A stretch of 42,026 nt of DNA from an uncultured Oscillospiraceae bacterium (GCA_949916125.1 CATLEJ010000006.1:1-42026), one strand, 5' to 3'. Numbered from the stretch's first letter, positions 1-9,274 are shown. Numbers and translations are program-made. The notes: generated by a model from the sequence alone, not told the origin.

Positions 1-123
1 GGCGACCGGCGGCCCGGCGGCTTCAACCGCGACCGCCAGGGCGGCGCGCCCCGCCCCAATAACGGACCCCGGCCCAACAATGGCCCGCGTCCCTCTGCTC
101 CCAAGGAAGGAGGCGCCCAGTAA
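1..123 (+). CDS. rpsC: 30S ribosomal protein S3, C-terminal end (partial)
   Basis: This is the last 40 codons of a gene that starts left of the window. The reading frame from base 1 gives a Gly/Pro/Arg/Asn-rich tail ending in GGAQ and a TAA at 121-123. That stop overlaps the first base of the rplP start codon. Identity is inferred mainly from position: S3 precedes L16 in the S10 operon, and clostridial S3 proteins often end in a disordered basic tail like this. The conserved KH domain and the S3 C-terminal domain lie outside the window. Confidence 0.8.
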   Translation, partial: GDRRPGGFNRDRQGGAPRPNNGPRPNNGPRPSAPKEGGAQ

Positions 124-554
124 TGCTGCTGCCTAAAAGAGTGAAGTACCGCCGCGTCCAGCGCGGCCGCATGACGGGCACCGCCACCCGCGGCAACAAG
201 GTGTCCTACGGCGAGTGGGGCCTCCAGGCCTGCGAGCCCGCCTGGATCACCGGCAACCAGATCGAGGCCGCCCGTGTGGCCATGACCCGCTACACCAAGC
301 GCGGCGGCAAGGTCTGGATCAAGGTGTTCCCCGACAAGCCCATCACCAAGAAGGCGCTGGGTACCCGTATGGGTTCCGGTAAGGGCGCCCCCGAGGGGTG
401 GGTGGCCGTGGTCAAGCCCGGCCGCGTCATGTTCGAGATCGCCGGCGTATCCGAGGATGTCGCCCGCGAGGCCCTGCGCCTGGCCAGCCACAAGCTGCCC
501 ATCAAGTGCAAGATCGTCAAGAAAGAAGAAGCCGAGGAGAAGGGTGGTGAATGA
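123..554 (+). CDS. rplP: 50S ribosomal protein L16
   Basis: The 143-aa protein has the usual L16 length. It begins [17 protein letters not shown] and contains the family segments [12 protein letters not shown] and [22 protein letters not shown]16 binds 23S rRNA near the A site and peptidyl-transferase centre and helps position tRNA. The start ATG overlaps the rpsC stop by one base and the stop overlaps the rpmC start, so translation is probably coupled. A Lys/Glu-rich end ([11 protein letters not shown]) extends past the conserved fold. Confidence 0.97.
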   Translation: MLLPKRVKYRRVQRGRMTGTATRGNKVSYGEWGLQACEPAWITGNQIEAARVAMTRYTKRGGKVWIKVFPDKPITKKALGTRMGSGKGAPEGWVAVVKPGRVMFEIAGVSEDVAREALRLASHKLPIKCKIVKKEEAEEKGGE

Positions 555-748
555 AGATGAAGGCAAACGAAGTGCGTAAGCTGAGCGCCGCCGAGCTGGA
601 CGCCAAGCTGGTGGAGCTGAAGAAGGACCTGTTCAACCTCCGTCTTCAGCACGCCACCAACCAGCTGGACAACCCCATCCGCATCGCGGAGGTCAAGAAG
701 GACATCGCCCGCGTCAAGACCATCCTGCGTGAGCAGCAGGGCCGATAA
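551..748 (+). CDS. rpmC: 50S ribosomal protein L29
   Basis: A 65-aa basic, helical protein with the L29 pattern ([45 protein letters not shown]). It packs near the exit of the nascent-peptide tunnel and is part of the docking site for trigger factor and SRP. The first ATG (551) overlaps the rplP stop in an ATGA arrangement. A second in-frame ATG at 557 gives the more typical MKANE start and stands at better distance (about 9 nt) from GGGTGG at 542-547, so the true start may be 557. Confidence 0.95.
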   Translation: MKMKANEVRKLSAAELDAKLVELKKDLFNLRLQHATNQLDNPIRIAEVKKDIARVKTILREQQGR

Positions 749-761
749 GGAGGAATAAAAG

Positions 762-1025
762 ATGAGCGAAGCAAGGACCTCGTCTCGTAAGACCAGAGTC
801 GGCCTGGTGGTTTCGGACAAGATGGACAAGACCGTTGTGGTCGCCATCGCCGACCGCGTGGCCCACCCTCTGTATAAGAAAATTGTGAAGCGGACCTATA
901 AGCTGAAGGCCCACGACGAGAACAACCAGTGCGGCGTGGGCGACCGCGTCCGCGTGATGGAGACCCGCCCCCTGTCCAAGGACAAGCGCTGGCGCGTGGT
1001 TGACATCCTCGAAAAGGCGAAGTAA
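762..1025 (+). CDS. rpsQ: 30S ribosomal protein S17
   Basis: The 87-aa protein matches S17: [31 protein letters not shown], then the OB-fold strand [29 protein letters not shown]17 is a primary 16S rRNA binder that helps assemble the body of the small subunit. A strong AAGGAGG at 747-753 sits 8 nt before the ATG. It lies in the canonical place between rpmC and rplN. Confidence 0.97.
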   Translation: MSEARTSSRKTRVGLVVSDKMDKTVVVAIADRVAHPLYKKIVKRTYKLKAHDENNQCGVGDRVRVMETRPLSKDKRWRVVDILEKAK

Positions 1026-1039
1026 AAGGAGGTGCCAGT

Positions 1040-1408
1040 ATGATTCAGGAAGAAACCTATCTGAAGGTGGCCGATAATACCGGCGCCAAAGAGATCAAGA
1101 CCATCCGTGTGCTGGGCGGCTCCAAGCGCCGGTTCGGCAACATCGGCGACGTGGTGGTGGCCTCCGTGCGGAAGGCCGCCCCCGGCGGCCAGGTGAAGAA
1201 GGGCGAGGTGGTCAAGGCCGTCATCGTCCGCTCCGCCCGGGGCGTGCGCCGTCCCGACGGCAGCTACGTTCGGTTTGACGACAACGCCGCCGTCCTCATC
1301 CGCGACGACAAGAACCCCCGGGGCACCCGTATCTTTGGCCCGGTGGCCCGTGAGCTGCGCGACAAGGATTACATGAAGATCCTGTCTCTGGCTCCCGAAG
1401 TGCTGTAA
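1040..1408 (+). CDS. rplN: 50S ribosomal protein L14
   Basis: At 122 aa this is the standard L14 length. Family landmarks are [26 protein letters not shown] and the final block [13 protein letters not shown](D)[15 protein letters not shown]14 forms part of the inter-subunit bridge and is the contact site of ribosome silencing factor RsfS. An AGGAGG precedes the ATG. The next gene, rplX, follows after 14 nt. Confidence 0.97.
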   Translation: MIQEETYLKVADNTGAKEIKTIRVLGGSKRRFGNIGDVVVASVRKAAPGGQVKKGEVVKAVIVRSARGVRRPDGSYVRFDDNAAVLIRDDKNPRGTRIFGPVARELRDKDYMKILSLAPEVL

Positions 1409-1422
1409 GGGGGGAGCGAGGT

Positions 1423-1734
1423 ATGAGTATGAACGTGAAGAAGAACGACACCGTGGTGGTGCTGTCCGGCAAGGACAAGGGCAAGCAGGGCAAGGTGCTG
1501 TCCGTGGACCCCAAGGGCGGCAAGGTGATCGTGGAGAAGGTCAGCGTGGCCCAGCGGCACCAGAAGCCCCGCCAGCAGGGCCAGGAGGGGGGCATCATCT
1601 CCAAGGAGACCCCCATCTACGCCTGCAAGGTGATGGCCGTCTGCCCCAAGTGCAATAAGCCCACCCGTCCCGCCTACAAGGTGGAGGGCGGCAAAAAGAC
1701 CCGCGTGTGCAAGCACTGCGGCGCCGAGATGTAA
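1423..1734 (+). CDS. rplX: 50S ribosomal protein L24
   Basis: A 103-aa protein with an N-terminal KOW motif ([23 protein letters not shown]). Its C-terminal half carries four cysteines ([20 protein letters not shown]), the zinc-ribbon form seen in many Firmicutes. L24 is an early assembly initiator near the tunnel exit. The first ATG (1423, MSMNVKK) follows a purine-rich GGGGGGAGCGAGG run. A second ATG at 1429 cannot be excluded. Confidence 0.96.
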   Translation: MSMNVKKNDTVVVLSGKDKGKQGKVLSVDPKGGKVIVEKVSVAQRHQKPRQQGQEGGIISKETPIYACKVMAVCPKCNKPTRPAYKVEGGKKTRVCKHCGAEM

Positions 1735-1751
1735 GGGAGGAGGAGCGTAAC

Positions 1752-2312
1752 ATGGCAGAGAAAAAAGCGCCTAACCTGAAGGCGAAATATCAGGCCGACG
1801 TGGCTCCCGCCCTGATGCAGAAGTTCGGCTATAAGTCCGTGATGCAGATCCCCCGGATCGACAAGATCGTGGTGAACTGCGGCTGCGGCGAGGCCCGGGA
1901 CAACGCCAAGGTGCTGGACAGCGTGGTGCGGGATCTGGCCGCCATCACCGGCCAGAAGCCCATCATCACCAAGGCCAAGAAGTCCGTGGCCAACTTCAAG
2001 CTCCGCGAGGGGATGCCCATCGGCGCCAAGGTCACCCTGCGCCAGGACAAGATGTGGGAGTTCATGGACCGCCTGTTCAACGTGGCCCTGCCCCGCGTGC
2101 GCGACTTCCGGGGCATCAACCCCAACGCCTTCGACGGCCGGGGCAACTACGCCCTGGGCCTGAAGGAGCAGCTGATCTTCCCCGAGATCGAGTACGACAA
2201 GATCGACAAGATCCGCGGCATGGACGTGGTGATCTGCACCACCGCCAAGACCGACGAGGAGGCCAAGGAGCTGCTGACGCTCCTGGGCGCCCCGTTCCAC
2301 ACCAACGGCTGA
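1752..2312 (+). CDS. rplE: 50S ribosomal protein L5
   Basis: L5 binds 5S rRNA and forms part of the central protuberance, contacting the P-site tRNA. The 186-aa product has [50 protein letters not shown] and [28 protein letters not shown]. The start at 1752 is preferred because GGGAGGAGGAG lies just upstream and the protein then begins [10 protein letters not shown]. An in-frame ATG at 1707 lies inside rplX and would add non-conserved residues. It follows rplX with a short spacer. Confidence 0.97.
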   Translation: MAEKKAPNLKAKYQADVAPALMQKFGYKSVMQIPRIDKIVVNCGCGEARDNAKVLDSVVRDLAAITGQKPIITKAKKSVANFKLREGMPIGAKVTLRQDKMWEFMDRLFNVALPRVRDFRGINPNAFDGRGNYALGLKEQLIFPEIEYDKIDKIRGMDVVICTTAKTDEEAKELLTLLGAPFHTNG

Positions 2313-2331
2313 GAGAGGGAGGAAAACTGCT

Positions 2332-2517
2332 ATGGCCAAGAAATCCATGATTCTCAAGCAGCAGGCTGAGCCCAAGTTCTCCAGCCGCCGCTACAACCGC
2401 TGCAAGATCTGCGGCCGCCCCCACGCCTACCTGCGCAACTACGGCATCTGCCGTATCTGCTTCCGGGAGCTGGCGTACAAGGGCGAGATTCCGGGCGTGA
2501 AAAAGGCGTCCTGGTAA
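2332..2517 (+). CDS. rpsN: 30S ribosomal protein S14, zinc-binding type
   Basis: A 61-aa type-Z S14 with the two CxxC pairs of the zinc site ([11 protein letters not shown] and [10 protein letters not shown]) and the usual end GVKKASW. S14 assembles late in the head of the 30S subunit. Firmicutes often hold this Zn form in the spc operon and a Zn-free paralogue elsewhere under Zur control. GGGAGGAAAA precedes the ATG. The gene is followed by an unusually long gap before rpsH. Confidence 0.97.
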   Translation: MAKKSMILKQQAEPKFSSRRYNRCKICGRPHAYLRNYGICRICFRELAYKGEIPGVKKASW

Positions 2518-2738
2518 CTTCATGGTAACTCGTCCAAAGGCGGGAGTTTTACAACTCCCGCCTATGGGCCTGTTATATGGCACTGTCAAAATGTGCCGGA
2601 TTAAGAGACCCCCAGCGAGGGAAAAGGCGGACAACAGGTCTGCGGATGATGCCTAACCGTGGATACCTTTCCGTCTGTACCGAGAGAAGCGCGCGGCAGC
2701 GTGACAACTCCGGTAATCTTAATAGGAGGTAAAATCTC
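2518..2738 (+). promoter_or_regulatory. 221-bp structured gap between rpsN and rpsH
   Basis: No ORF is credible here. A perfect 10-bp hairpin (GGCGGGAGTT at 2539-2548, loop TTAC, AACTCCCGCC at 2553-2562) follows rpsN by about 20 nt. A smaller GGCAC/GTGCC hairpin lies at 2579-2597. No T-tract follows the first stem, so it looks more like a processing or protein-binding element than a terminator. The end carries AGGAGGT for rpsH at 2724-2730. Function is not known. Confidence 0.5.
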
Positions 2739-3140
2739 ATGCAAATCACCGATCCCATTGCGGACATGCTCACCCGCATCCGCAACGCAAACGACGCCAG
2801 GCATGACACTGTGGATGTCCCTGCGTCCAACATGAAGAAGGCCATTGCCCAGATTCTGCTGGACGAGGGCTATATCAAAAACTTCCAGACCATCAATGAT
2901 GGGACCCAGGGCGTCATCCGCATCACCCTGAAGTATGTCCAGCCCGGCAAGGGGAAGGTTATCACCAACCTGCGCCGGGTGTCCAAGCCCGGCCTGCGCG
3001 TGTATGCCGGCGCGGACGAGCTGCCCCGGGTGCTGCGCGGCCTGGGCATCGCCATCGTCTCCACTTCCAAGGGCGTCATGACCGACAAGAAGGCCCGGGA
3101 AGCCCATGTCGGCGGCGAAGTCCTGGCATTCGTCTGGTAA
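2739..3140 (+). CDS. rpsH: 30S ribosomal protein S8
   Basis: The 133-aa protein has the S8 start [18 protein letters not shown] and the C-terminal rRNA-binding signature [31 protein letters not shown]8 binds helix 21 of 16S rRNA and is needed early in assembly. In Escherichia coli it represses the spc operon by binding mRNA near the L5 gene. Whether the structured 221-nt gap just upstream plays a like part here is unknown. AGGAGGT lies 8 nt before the ATG. Confidence 0.97.
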   Translation: MQITDPIADMLTRIRNANDARHDTVDVPASNMKKAIAQILLDEGYIKNFQTINDGTQGVIRITLKYVQPGKGKVITNLRRVSKPGLRVYAGADELPRVLRGLGIAIVSTSKGVMTDKKAREAHVGGEVLAFVW

Positions 3141-3154
3141 GGAGGGTTATAGGA

Positions 3155-3700
3155 ATGTCAAGAATTGGTAGGGCTCCTATCGCCGTCCCCGCCGGCGTGG
3201 AGATCAAAATTGAGGACAACAATGTTGTCACCGTGAAGGGCCCCAAGGGCACCCTCACCCAGCAGTTCCACCCCAACATGACCATCAAACAGGACGGGGC
3301 TGAGCTGCACGTCACCCGCCCCAACGACCTGAAGGAAAACCGCTCCCTCCACGGCCTCACCCGCACCCTGCTGCACAACATGGTGGTGGGCGTCACCGAG
3401 GGCTTTAAGAAGACGCTGGACGTGAACGGCGTGGGCTACCGCGTCGCCATGGAGGGCGGCAAGCTGGTGATGAACCTGGGCTTCTCCCATCAGGTGATTA
3501 TGGAGGCCCCCGAGGGCATCACCGTGGAGACCCCCAGCGCCAACCAGATCGTGGTCTCCGGCTACGACAAGCAGCTGGTGGGCCAGTTCGCGGCCAAGGT
3601 CCGCGAGAAGCGTCCCCCCGAGCCCTACAAGGGCAAGGGCATCAAGTACTCTGACGAGGTCATCCGCCGCAAGGTCGGCAAGACCGGCGTGAAGAAATAA
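3155..3700 (+). CDS. rplF: 50S ribosomal protein L6
   Basis: L6, 181 aa, begins [17 protein letters not shown] and contains the two tandem L6 folds. The second ends with the family signature [34 protein letters not shown]. It binds 23S rRNA beside the sarcin-ricin loop at the factor-binding site. AAGGAGG follows the rpsH stop and directs initiation. The stop is followed immediately by the GGAGG of rplR. Confidence 0.98.
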   Translation: MSRIGRAPIAVPAGVEIKIEDNNVVTVKGPKGTLTQQFHPNMTIKQDGAELHVTRPNDLKENRSLHGLTRTLLHNMVVGVTEGFKKTLDVNGVGYRVAMEGGKLVMNLGFSHQVIMEAPEGITVETPSANQIVVSGYDKQLVGQFAAKVREKRPPEPYKGKGIKYSDEVIRRKVGKTGVKK

Positions 3701-3715
3701 GGAGGTGTGCCGATT

Positions 3716-4075
3716 ATGATTAACCGTCCCAATACCAAGGCCCAGCGCCTGCACCGTCATAAGCGCGTTCGCGGAAAGGTGTCCGGCACCCCCGAGCGTC
3801 CCCGCCTGAACGTGTTCCGCAGCGAGACCAATATCTACGCCCAGATCATCGACGATACCAAGGGCGTCACCCTGGTGTCCGCGTCCTCCCTGGAGAAGGG
3901 CTTCGAGGGCGCCGGCAGCAACTGTGAGGCCGCCAAGAAGGTGGGCGAGGCCATCGCCCAGCGCGCCAAGGACAAGGGTATCGAGGCCGTGGTGTTCGAC
4001 CGCGGCGGCTACCTGTACCACGGCCGCGTGAAGGCTCTGGCCGAGGGCGCCCGCGAGGGCGGCCTGCAGTTCTAA
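3716..4075 (+). CDS. rplR: 50S ribosomal protein L18
   Basis: The 119-aa protein shows L18 features: [33 protein letters not shown] and the end [37 protein letters not shown]18 carries 5S rRNA into the central protuberance with L5. I chose ATG 3716 because it lies 10 nt after GGAGG (3701-3705). A GTG at 3707 in the same frame touches that SD and is unlikely to be used. Confidence 0.96.
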   Translation: MINRPNTKAQRLHRHKRVRGKVSGTPERPRLNVFRSETNIYAQIIDDTKGVTLVSASSLEKGFEGAGSNCEAAKKVGEAIAQRAKDKGIEAVVFDRGGYLYHGRVKALAEGAREGGLQF

Positions 4076-4092
4076 GGGAGGAGGAAAAAAGT

Positions 4093-4593
4093 ATGGCTCG
4101 TTTTGAAAGAGAACCCAAGGAGTTCGTGGAGAAGCTGGTGTATCTGAACCGGGTCTCCAAGACCGTGAAGGGCGGCCGTGTGGCCAAGTTCTCCGCCCTG
4201 ATGGTGGTGGGCGACGAGAAGGGCCGCGTGGGCTATGGCCTGGGCAAGGCCGCCGAGGTGGCCGAGGCCATCCGCAAGGGCATCGAGGACGCCAAGAAGA
4301 ACATGGTGAATATCACCCTGTCAGGCACCACCATCCCCCATGAGGTCATCGGCGAGTTCGGCGCCGGCCGCGTCCTTCTTAAGCCCGCTTCCAAGGGCAC
4401 CGGCATCATCGCCGGCGGCCCCGTGCGTGCGGTGATGGAGGCCGCGGGCGTGTCCGACATCCGCGCCAAGTGCCTGCGCACCAACAACCCCCAGAACGTG
4501 GTGGCCGCCACCATGGAGGGGCTCAAGTCCCTGCGCAGCCCCGCCGAAGTCGCGCGCATCCGCGGCAAGAGCGTGGAAGAAATCTTAGGTTAA
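4093..4593 (+). CDS. rpsE: 30S ribosomal protein S5
   Basis: A 166-aa S5 with the double-stranded-RNA-binding N-terminal half ([31 protein letters not shown]) and the C-terminal S5 fold ([32 protein letters not shown]). S5 sits at the mRNA entry and affects decoding fidelity. A strong GGGAGGAGG precedes the start. It lies between rplR and rpmD as in nearly all bacteria. Confidence 0.98.
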   Translation: MARFEREPKEFVEKLVYLNRVSKTVKGGRVAKFSALMVVGDEKGRVGYGLGKAAEVAEAIRKGIEDAKKNMVNITLSGTTIPHEVIGEFGAGRVLLKPASKGTGIIAGGPVRAVMEAAGVSDIRAKCLRTNNPQNVVAATMEGLKSLRSPAEVARIRGKSVEEILG

Positions 4594-4607
4594 GGAGGCT
4601 TGCGACA

Positions 4608-4793
4608 ATGGCTAAAACGATTGAGATCAAGCTGGTCAAGAGCCTGAACGGCCGCCTGGCCAAGCATAAGGCCACCGCCGAGGCCCTGGGCCTGCGCAAG
4701 ATCGGCGACACCACCGTGCAGCCCGACAACGAGGCTACCCGGGGCAAGATCGCCCACATCGGTTACCTGCTCCAGGTGACCGAGAACGCCTAA
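4608..4793 (+). CDS. rpmD: 50S ribosomal protein L30
   Basis: A 61-aa L30 ([37 protein letters not shown], ending [12 protein letters not shown]), the short bacterial form. It binds 23S rRNA domain II. The start at 4608 is set by TAAGGAGG at 4591-4598, where the first TAA is the rpsE stop. The frame is open upstream into rpsE, but that extension is non-conserved. The stop is followed at once by GGAGG for rplO. Confidence 0.96.
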   Translation: MAKTIEIKLVKSLNGRLAKHKATAEALGLRKIGDTTVQPDNEATRGKIAHIGYLLQVTENA

Positions 4794-4807
4794 GGAGGTT
4801 GCTGACC

Positions 4808-5248
4808 ATGAATCTGCATGAACTGTCTCCCGCCCCCGGCTCCACCCAGGTGGCCAAGCGCAAGGGGCGCGGCCCCGGCTCCGGCAACGGCAAGACCGCC
4901 GGCCGCGGCCACAAGGGCCAGTGGGCCCGTTCCGGCGGCGGCGTCCGTATCGGGTTTGAGGGCGGCCAGATGCCTCTGGCCCGCCGGCTGCCCAAGCGGG
5001 GCTTCCACAACATCTTCGCCAAGCGCCTGGAGGCCATTAACGTCTCCGCCCTGAACAAATTTGAGGACGGCGCGGTGGTCAATGTTTGCGACCTGCTGGA
5101 AAAGGGTATCATTTCCAAGTGTGAGTACGGCGTCAAGATCCTGGGCAACGGGGAGCTGACCAAGAAGCTCACTGTCCGGGCGTCCGCTTTCTCCGCCTCG
5201 GCCAAAGAGAAGATCGAAAAGGCGGGCGGTACGGCGGAGGTGATCTGA
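4808..5248 (+). CDS. rplO: 50S ribosomal protein L15
   Basis: The 146-aa L15 begins [38 protein letters not shown], the extended Gly/Arg arm that threads into 23S rRNA, followed by the globular domain. The start at 4808 is an ATG placed after AAGGAGG (4792-4798). An in-frame TTG at 4799 touches that SD and is rejected. The 3' end holds the SD of secY. Confidence 0.97.
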   Translation: MNLHELSPAPGSTQVAKRKGRGPGSGNGKTAGRGHKGQWARSGGGVRIGFEGGQMPLARRLPKRGFHNIFAKRLEAINVSALNKFEDGAVVNVCDLLEKGIISKCEYGVKILGNGELTKKLTVRASAFSASAKEKIEKAGGTAEVI

Positions 5249-5250
5249 GC

Positions 5251-6594
5251 ATGATTCAGACCATCAAAAACGCCTGGAAGGTGCCGGAGCTGCGGGCCAA
5301 GCTGCTGTTTACCGTGTTCGCGCTGCTGATCTTCCGGCTGGGCTCGGCCATCACGGTGCCCTTTATCAACACGACCGCCCTGAGCCAGCAGATCCAGGCC
5401 CAGTCCGCCAGCATCTTCAGCCTGCTGAACGTGATGAGCGGCGACGCCTTCGCCCAGGCGACAGTATTTGCCCTGAGCATCCAGCCCTATATCAACAGCT
5501 CCATCATCATCCAGCTGCTCACCATCGCCATCCCCGCCCTGGAGCGTCTCCAGAAGGAGGGCGGCGAGGAAGGCAAGAAGAAGCTGGAGGCCATTACCCG
5601 CTATGCCACCATCGGCATTGCCCTGATCCAGGCCTTCGGGTACTACACCATGATTAAGTACTACGGCCTGATCACCGCCGAGGGCGTGTGGCCCGCCATC
5701 GTCATCATTGCCGCCTTTGTGGCCGGCTCCGCCTTTGTCATGTGGCTGGGCGAGCAGATCACCGAGTTCGGCATTGGCAACGGCATTTCCATCATCCTGT
5801 TCGCCGGCATCATCAGCCGCGGCCCCGCCATGGTCAACACCATCATTGGAGGGGTGACCAACTGGGCCAACGGCCTGGTCTCCACCGAGGAGAATCCCAT
5901 CTCCATCCTGCACCCCGCCTTTGTCCCGGTGGTGATCATCGGTATGCTGGCGCTGGTGGCGTTTATCGTGTTCATCACCGACGCCGAGCGGCGCATCCCC
6001 GTGCAGTACGCCAAGCGGGTAGTGGGCCGGAAGATGTACGGCGGCCAGTCCAGCCATATCCCCATCAAGGTGAATATGTCCGGCGTGCTGCCCATCATCT
6101 TCGCCCAGGCCATCGCCGGCATCCCCGCCACTATCGGGATGTTCGTGCCCTCCGCCCAGGTGAAGGGCAGCGGCTGGAACACCTTCCTGGAGATCTTTGA
6201 CACCAGGGGGCTGGTGTACAGCGTGGTGTATTTCCTGCTGATCATCCTGTTCAGCTATTTCTACAACACCATCCAGTTCAACCCCGTCGAGGTGGCCAAC
6301 AACCTGAAGAAGAACGGCGGGTTCATCCCCGGCTTCCGCCCGGGCAAGCCCACCAGCGACTTCCTGTCTAAGGTCATCTCCCGCATCACCATGTTCGGCG
6401 CCATCTACCTGGGCGTAATCGCCCTGCTGCCCACCATCCTGGGTAACATCATGTCGGCGCTGGGCAGCACCACCGGCCAGCACCTGGGCATCGGCGGCAC
6501 CTCCATCATCATCGTGGTGGGCGTGGCGCTGGAGACCGTGAAGGCCCTGGAGGCACAGCTCATGATGCGTCACTACAAGGGCTTCCTTGAGTGA
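5251..6594 (+). CDS. secY: Protein translocase subunit SecY
   Basis: SecY forms the membrane channel of the Sec translocon with SecE and SecG and exports the signal-peptide proteins, including the four SLH proteins in this window. The 447-aa product has about ten hydrophobic segments. Its first is [26 protein letters not shown]. The SecY signatures [17 protein letters not shown] (near residue 75) and [12 protein letters not shown] are present. Cytoplasmic loop 5 holds [19 protein letters not shown]. Its SD (GGAGGTGATC, 5236-5245) lies inside the end of rplO, two bases separate the genes, and the stop abuts adk. Confidence 0.98.
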   Translation: MIQTIKNAWKVPELRAKLLFTVFALLIFRLGSAITVPFINTTALSQQIQAQSASIFSLLNVMSGDAFAQATVFALSIQPYINSSIIIQLLTIAIPALERLQKEGGEEGKKKLEAITRYATIGIALIQAFGYYTMIKYYGLITAEGVWPAIVIIAAFVAGSAFVMWLGEQITEFGIGNGISIILFAGIISRGPAMVNTIIGGVTNWANGLVSTEENPISILHPAFVPVVIIGMLALVAFIVFITDAERRIPVQYAKRVVGRKMYGGQSSHIPIKVNMSGVLPIIFAQAIAGIPATIGMFVPSAQVKGSGWNTFLEIFDTRGLVYSVVYFLLIILFSYFYNTIQFNPVEVANNLKKNGGFIPGFRPGKPTSDFLSKVISRITMFGAIYLGVIALLPTILGNIMSALGSTTGQHLGIGGTSIIIVVGVALETVKALEAQLMMRHYKGFLE

Positions 6595-6611
6595 GCGCAG
6601 GGGTGACTGGT

Positions 6612-7244
6612 ATGAAACTCATTATGCTCGGCGCCCCAGGCGCCGGTAAGGGGACCCAGGCCGCTATCCTCAGCGAGCGGCTGGGCATCCCCACCATTTC
6701 CACAGGGAACATCCTGCGCTCTGCCGTGAAAAACGGCACGCCCGTGGGACTCCAGGCCAAGAGCTACATGGACGCGGGCAAGCTGGTGCCCGACCAGGTG
6801 ATCATCGGCATCATCGCCGAGCGGCTGGCCGAGGCCGACTGCGCAAAGGGCTATATCCTGGACGGCGTGCCCCGCACCATCGCCCAGGCCGAGGCCCTGG
6901 AGGACGCAGGCATCCGCTTTGACTGCGTGCTGGACATTGAGGTCTCGGACGAGGAGATCGTCAGCCGCATGAGCGGGCGGCGCGCCTGCACCGACTGCGG
7001 CGCCACCTATCATGTCAAGGCAGCCCCGCCGAAGGTAGAGGGCGTGTGCGACGCCTGCGGCGGTAAGCTGGTCCAGCGGGACGACGACAAGCCGGAAACC
7101 GTACAGGACCGGTTGCGCGTCTACCACGCCCAGACGGAACCGCTGAAGGAGTTTTACGCCCAGCGGGGCGTCCTCAAGACGGTGGAGAACCAGCCCACCA
7201 TCGAGGATACCGCCAGGGCCATTGCGGCCACACTGGCCCTTTGA
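6612..7244 (+). CDS. adk: Adenylate kinase, zinc-lid type
   Basis: Adk interconverts 2 ADP with ATP and AMP. At 210 aa it has the P-loop [10 protein letters not shown] (residues 7-16). A long-form LID domain carries four cysteines at about 126, 129, 146 and 149 (CTDCG and CDACG), the zinc-binding type common in Gram-positives. The usual DGFPRT motif reads DGVPRT. Start 6612 gives the canonical [10 protein letters not shown]. An in-frame GTG at 6591 overlaps secY. Placement between secY and map is standard. Confidence 0.97.
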   Translation: MKLIMLGAPGAGKGTQAAILSERLGIPTISTGNILRSAVKNGTPVGLQAKSYMDAGKLVPDQVIIGIIAERLAEADCAKGYILDGVPRTIAQAEALEDAGIRFDCVLDIEVSDEEIVSRMSGRRACTDCGATYHVKAAPPKVEGVCDACGGKLVQRDDDKPETVQDRLRVYHAQTEPLKEFYAQRGVLKTVENQPTIEDTARAIAATLAL

Positions 7245-7247
7245 GCT

Positions 7248-8021
7248 ATGGAGCTGATTACGCTGAAATCCCCCCGGGAGCAGGAGGCCATGCGCAGGGC
7301 CGGACGGATCACCGCCCAGGCCCGGGCGCTGGCTGGAAGCATGGTGCGCCCGGGTATGTCCACCAAGGAGATTGACGACGCGGTGCGCCGGTTTATCCGG
7401 GGCAAGGGGGCGGAACCCTCCTTTTTGGGATATGGCGGCTTCCCCGCCTCCACCTGCATCTCCGTGAACGAGGTGGTGATCCACGGGATCCCCTCCAGAA
7501 AGACCGTTCTGCGGGAAGGGGACATCGTCAGCGTTGACGTGGGGGCCTTCATTGACGGCTTCCACGGCGACTGCGCTGCCACCTACCCCTGCGGCGCCAT
7601 TTCGGAGGAGGCACGGCGGCTCATCGACGTGACCCGCCAGAGCTTCTGGGAGGGCTTCCAATTCGCGAAGGCGGGCCAGCGGGTGTCCGACATCTCCCAC
7701 GCGGTTCAGCAGTACGTGGAAAAGCACGGCTATTCCGTGGTGCGGGACTTTGTGGGCCACGGCGTGGGGGCCAAGATGCACGAGGCCCCTGAGGTGCCCA
7801 ACTTCGGCCCCGCCGGGCACGGCGCCCGACTCCAGCCGGGTATGGCCATCGCGGTGGAGCCCATGGTATGCGCCGGCGACTGGCACGTCAAGGTGCTCCG
7901 CGACGGCTGGACCACGGTGTCGGAGGACGGCTCGCTGACGGCCCACTATGAGAACACCATCCTCATCACGGAGGACGGGCCCGAGATCACCACGGTCACC
8001 GAGGACGGGGCCTATGAGTGA
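7248..8021 (+). CDS. map: Methionine aminopeptidase, type I
   Basis: Map removes the initiator Met from nascent proteins. The 257-aa protein starts with ITLKSPREQEAMRRAGRI and has all five metal ligands in context: VDVGAFIDGFHGDC (two Asp), GHGVG (His), AVEPM (Glu) and HYENT (Glu). The substrate-pocket motif SVNEVVIHGIP is intact. No good SD is seen before the ATG. It begins three bases after the adk stop, so translational coupling is likely. Its end overlaps the next gene. Confidence 0.97.
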   Translation: MELITLKSPREQEAMRRAGRITAQARALAGSMVRPGMSTKEIDDAVRRFIRGKGAEPSFLGYGGFPASTCISVNEVVIHGIPSRKTVLREGDIVSVDVGAFIDGFHGDCAATYPCGAISEEARRLIDVTRQSFWEGFQFAKAGQRVSDISHAVQQYVEKHGYSVVRDFVGHGVGAKMHEAPEVPNFGPAGHGARLQPGMAIAVEPMVCAGDWHVKVLRDGWTTVSEDGSLTAHYENTILITEDGPEITTVTEDGAYE

Positions 8022-8304
8022 GTGCACAGGCTGGATCGTCCGCGCAAACGCCGGACGGGACAGGGACGGGCTGTTCTGCGTCGTGGGCATGGATCGGGAG
8101 GGGAAGCGGCTGCTGCTGGCCGATGGCAAGCGGCGGAAGTGCGCGCGGCCCAAGGCCAAACAGCCGGGGCACGTCACCGTGCTGGCCGGATCCCCCCAGG
8201 GATATGACCACCCCGCCATTCAAAAGCTGAAGCAGGGCGAGGCCCTGAGCGACAAGGAATTGAGAAGGGCGCTGGCCGCGTTCCGAGATCAACTGGAGGT
8301 ATGA
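8014..8304 (+). CDS. KOW-domain RNA-binding protein (L14e-like)
   Basis: A 96-aa basic protein starting [43 protein letters not shown]. This is the shape of the small KOW-like proteins that Clostridia keep between map and infA. Its cellular role is not settled, and ribosome association is inferred from the domain and location. Start 8014 overlaps the map stop by a few bases. The open frame extends upstream inside map, but that part is the map shadow. The stop lies 4 bases before infA. Confidence 0.85.
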   Translation: MSECTGWIVRANAGRDRDGLFCVVGMDREGKRLLLADGKRRKCARPKAKQPGHVTVLAGSPQGYDHPAIQKLKQGEALSDKELRRALAAFRDQLEV

Positions 8305-8308
8305 CGCT

Positions 8309-8527
8309 TTGGCAAAAGACGACATGATCGAGTTGGAGGGCGTCGTCACCGAGGCCCTGCCTAACACCACGTTCAACGTGGATATTGGAAATGGACACAT
8401 TATCCTGGCACACATCTCCGGGAAGCTGCGCATGAACTTCATCCGCATCCTCCCCGGCGACAAGGTCACGGTTCAGATGTCGCCCTACGACCTGACCCGG
8501 GGCCGCATTACCTGGCGTTCCAAGTAA
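8309..8527 (+). CDS. infA: Translation initiation factor IF-1 (TTG start)
   Basis: The 72-aa protein is a full IF-1: [51 protein letters not shown] and [12 protein letters not shown]. It is an OB fold that occupies the A site during initiation. The start codon is TTG at 8309, 8 nt after GGAGGT (8295-8300). The only other candidate, ATG at 8324, would remove the conserved MAKDD. IF-1 genes usually begin with ATG, so a weak start may limit the level. Confidence 0.96.
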   Translation: MAKDDMIELEGVVTEALPNTTFNVDIGNGHIILAHISGKLRMNFIRILPGDKVTVQMSPYDLTRGRITWRSK

Positions 8528-8775
8528 ACTATCAACGACCTCGTTTGGAACAAGCTTTCCCCTTAAGGAGCCTTGCCTCCGAGGGGGGCCGTAAAGCTCC
8601 CGTCCACCGCAGGGAGGCGGCCGCAGGCCGCCCCCAACCGCGAGCCCAGCGAAGCGGGTCGCGGTTGGAGAGGAGGAGCAGCGGAATGAGCGAATCCTGC
8701 CCGCAGGGCAGGATGAGGGATATGGAGCTTGCTCCGACGAGGGGCCATTCAGGCCTTAACAGGAGGTTAAACGAT
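8528..8775 (+). repeat. Chain of perfect hairpins between infA and rpmJ
   Basis: The 248-bp gap contains no credible gene. It holds a series of short-loop hairpins: GGCGGCC/GGCCGCC with loop GCA (8616-8632), CCAACCGCGA/TCGCGGTTGG (8634-8668), ATCCTGCCC/GGGCAGGAT with loop GCA (8694-8714), and GGAGC/GCTCC around 8724. None is followed by a T-tract, so transcription probably continues. AGGAGG for rpmJ ends the gap. It could be a degraded intergenic repeat element or an RNA-processing region. Confidence 0.5.
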
Positions 8776-8889
8776 ATGAAAGTCAGACCGTCTGTCAAGC
8801 CCATGTGCGAGAAGTGCAAGATCATCAAGCGCAAGGGCAAAGTCATGGTCATTTGCGAGAACCCCAAGCACAAGCAGAGACAAGGTTAA
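8776..8889 (+). CDS. rpmJ: 50S ribosomal protein L36, zinc type
   Basis: A 37-aa protein: [37 protein letters not shown]. It carries the CxxC-(12)-C-(4)-H zinc site (C11, C14, C27, H32). L36 stabilises a 23S rRNA junction. The ATG follows AGGAGG by 9 nt. Larger frames upstream run through the hairpin chain and are not real. Order infA-rpmJ-rpsM is canonical. Confidence 0.97.
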   Translation: MKVRPSVKPMCEKCKIIKRKGKVMVICENPKHKQRQG

Positions 8890-8905
8890 AGGAGGGACAT
8901 AGAGT

Positions 8906-9274
8906 ATGGCACGTATTGCCGGCATTGATCTGCCGAAGGAGAAGCGAGTCGAGATCGGACTCACCTATATTTATGGCATCGGCCGCACCAGCGCGAGCAA
9001 GATCCTGGAGAAGGCGGGCATCAACCCCGATACCCGCGTGAAGGACCTCACCGACGCCGAAGAGGCCAAGCTGCGCGAGATCATCGGCCACGAGTACACC
9101 GTGGAGGGCGACCTGCGCCGCAACGTGGCGATGGACATCAAGCGCCTGACCGAGATCGGCTGCTACCGGGGCATCCGCCATCGCAAGGGCCTTCCTGTGC
9201 GCGGCCAGCGCTCCAAAACCAACGCGCGTACCCGTAAGGGTCCCAAGCGCACCGTCGCCAACAAGAAGAAGTAA
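8906..9274 (+). CDS. rpsM: 30S ribosomal protein S13
   Basis: A 122-aa S13 with [34 protein letters not shown], the [28 protein letters not shown] block and a Lys-rich end. It is located in the 30S head and contacts both the P-site tRNA and the 50S subunit. AAAGGAGG precedes the start. It opens the alpha-operon part of the run. Confidence 0.98.
   Translation: MARIAGIDLPKEKRVEIGLTYIYGIGRTSASKILEKAGINPDTRVKDLTDAEEAKLREIIGHEYTVEGDLRRNVAMDIKRLTEIGCYRGIRHRKGLPVRGQRSKTNARTRKGPKRTVANKKK

Noticed and set aside
1707-1751. N-terminal extension of L5
   Set aside because: It lies in the zinc-ribbon end of rplX and would precede the strong SD of the true start at 1752.
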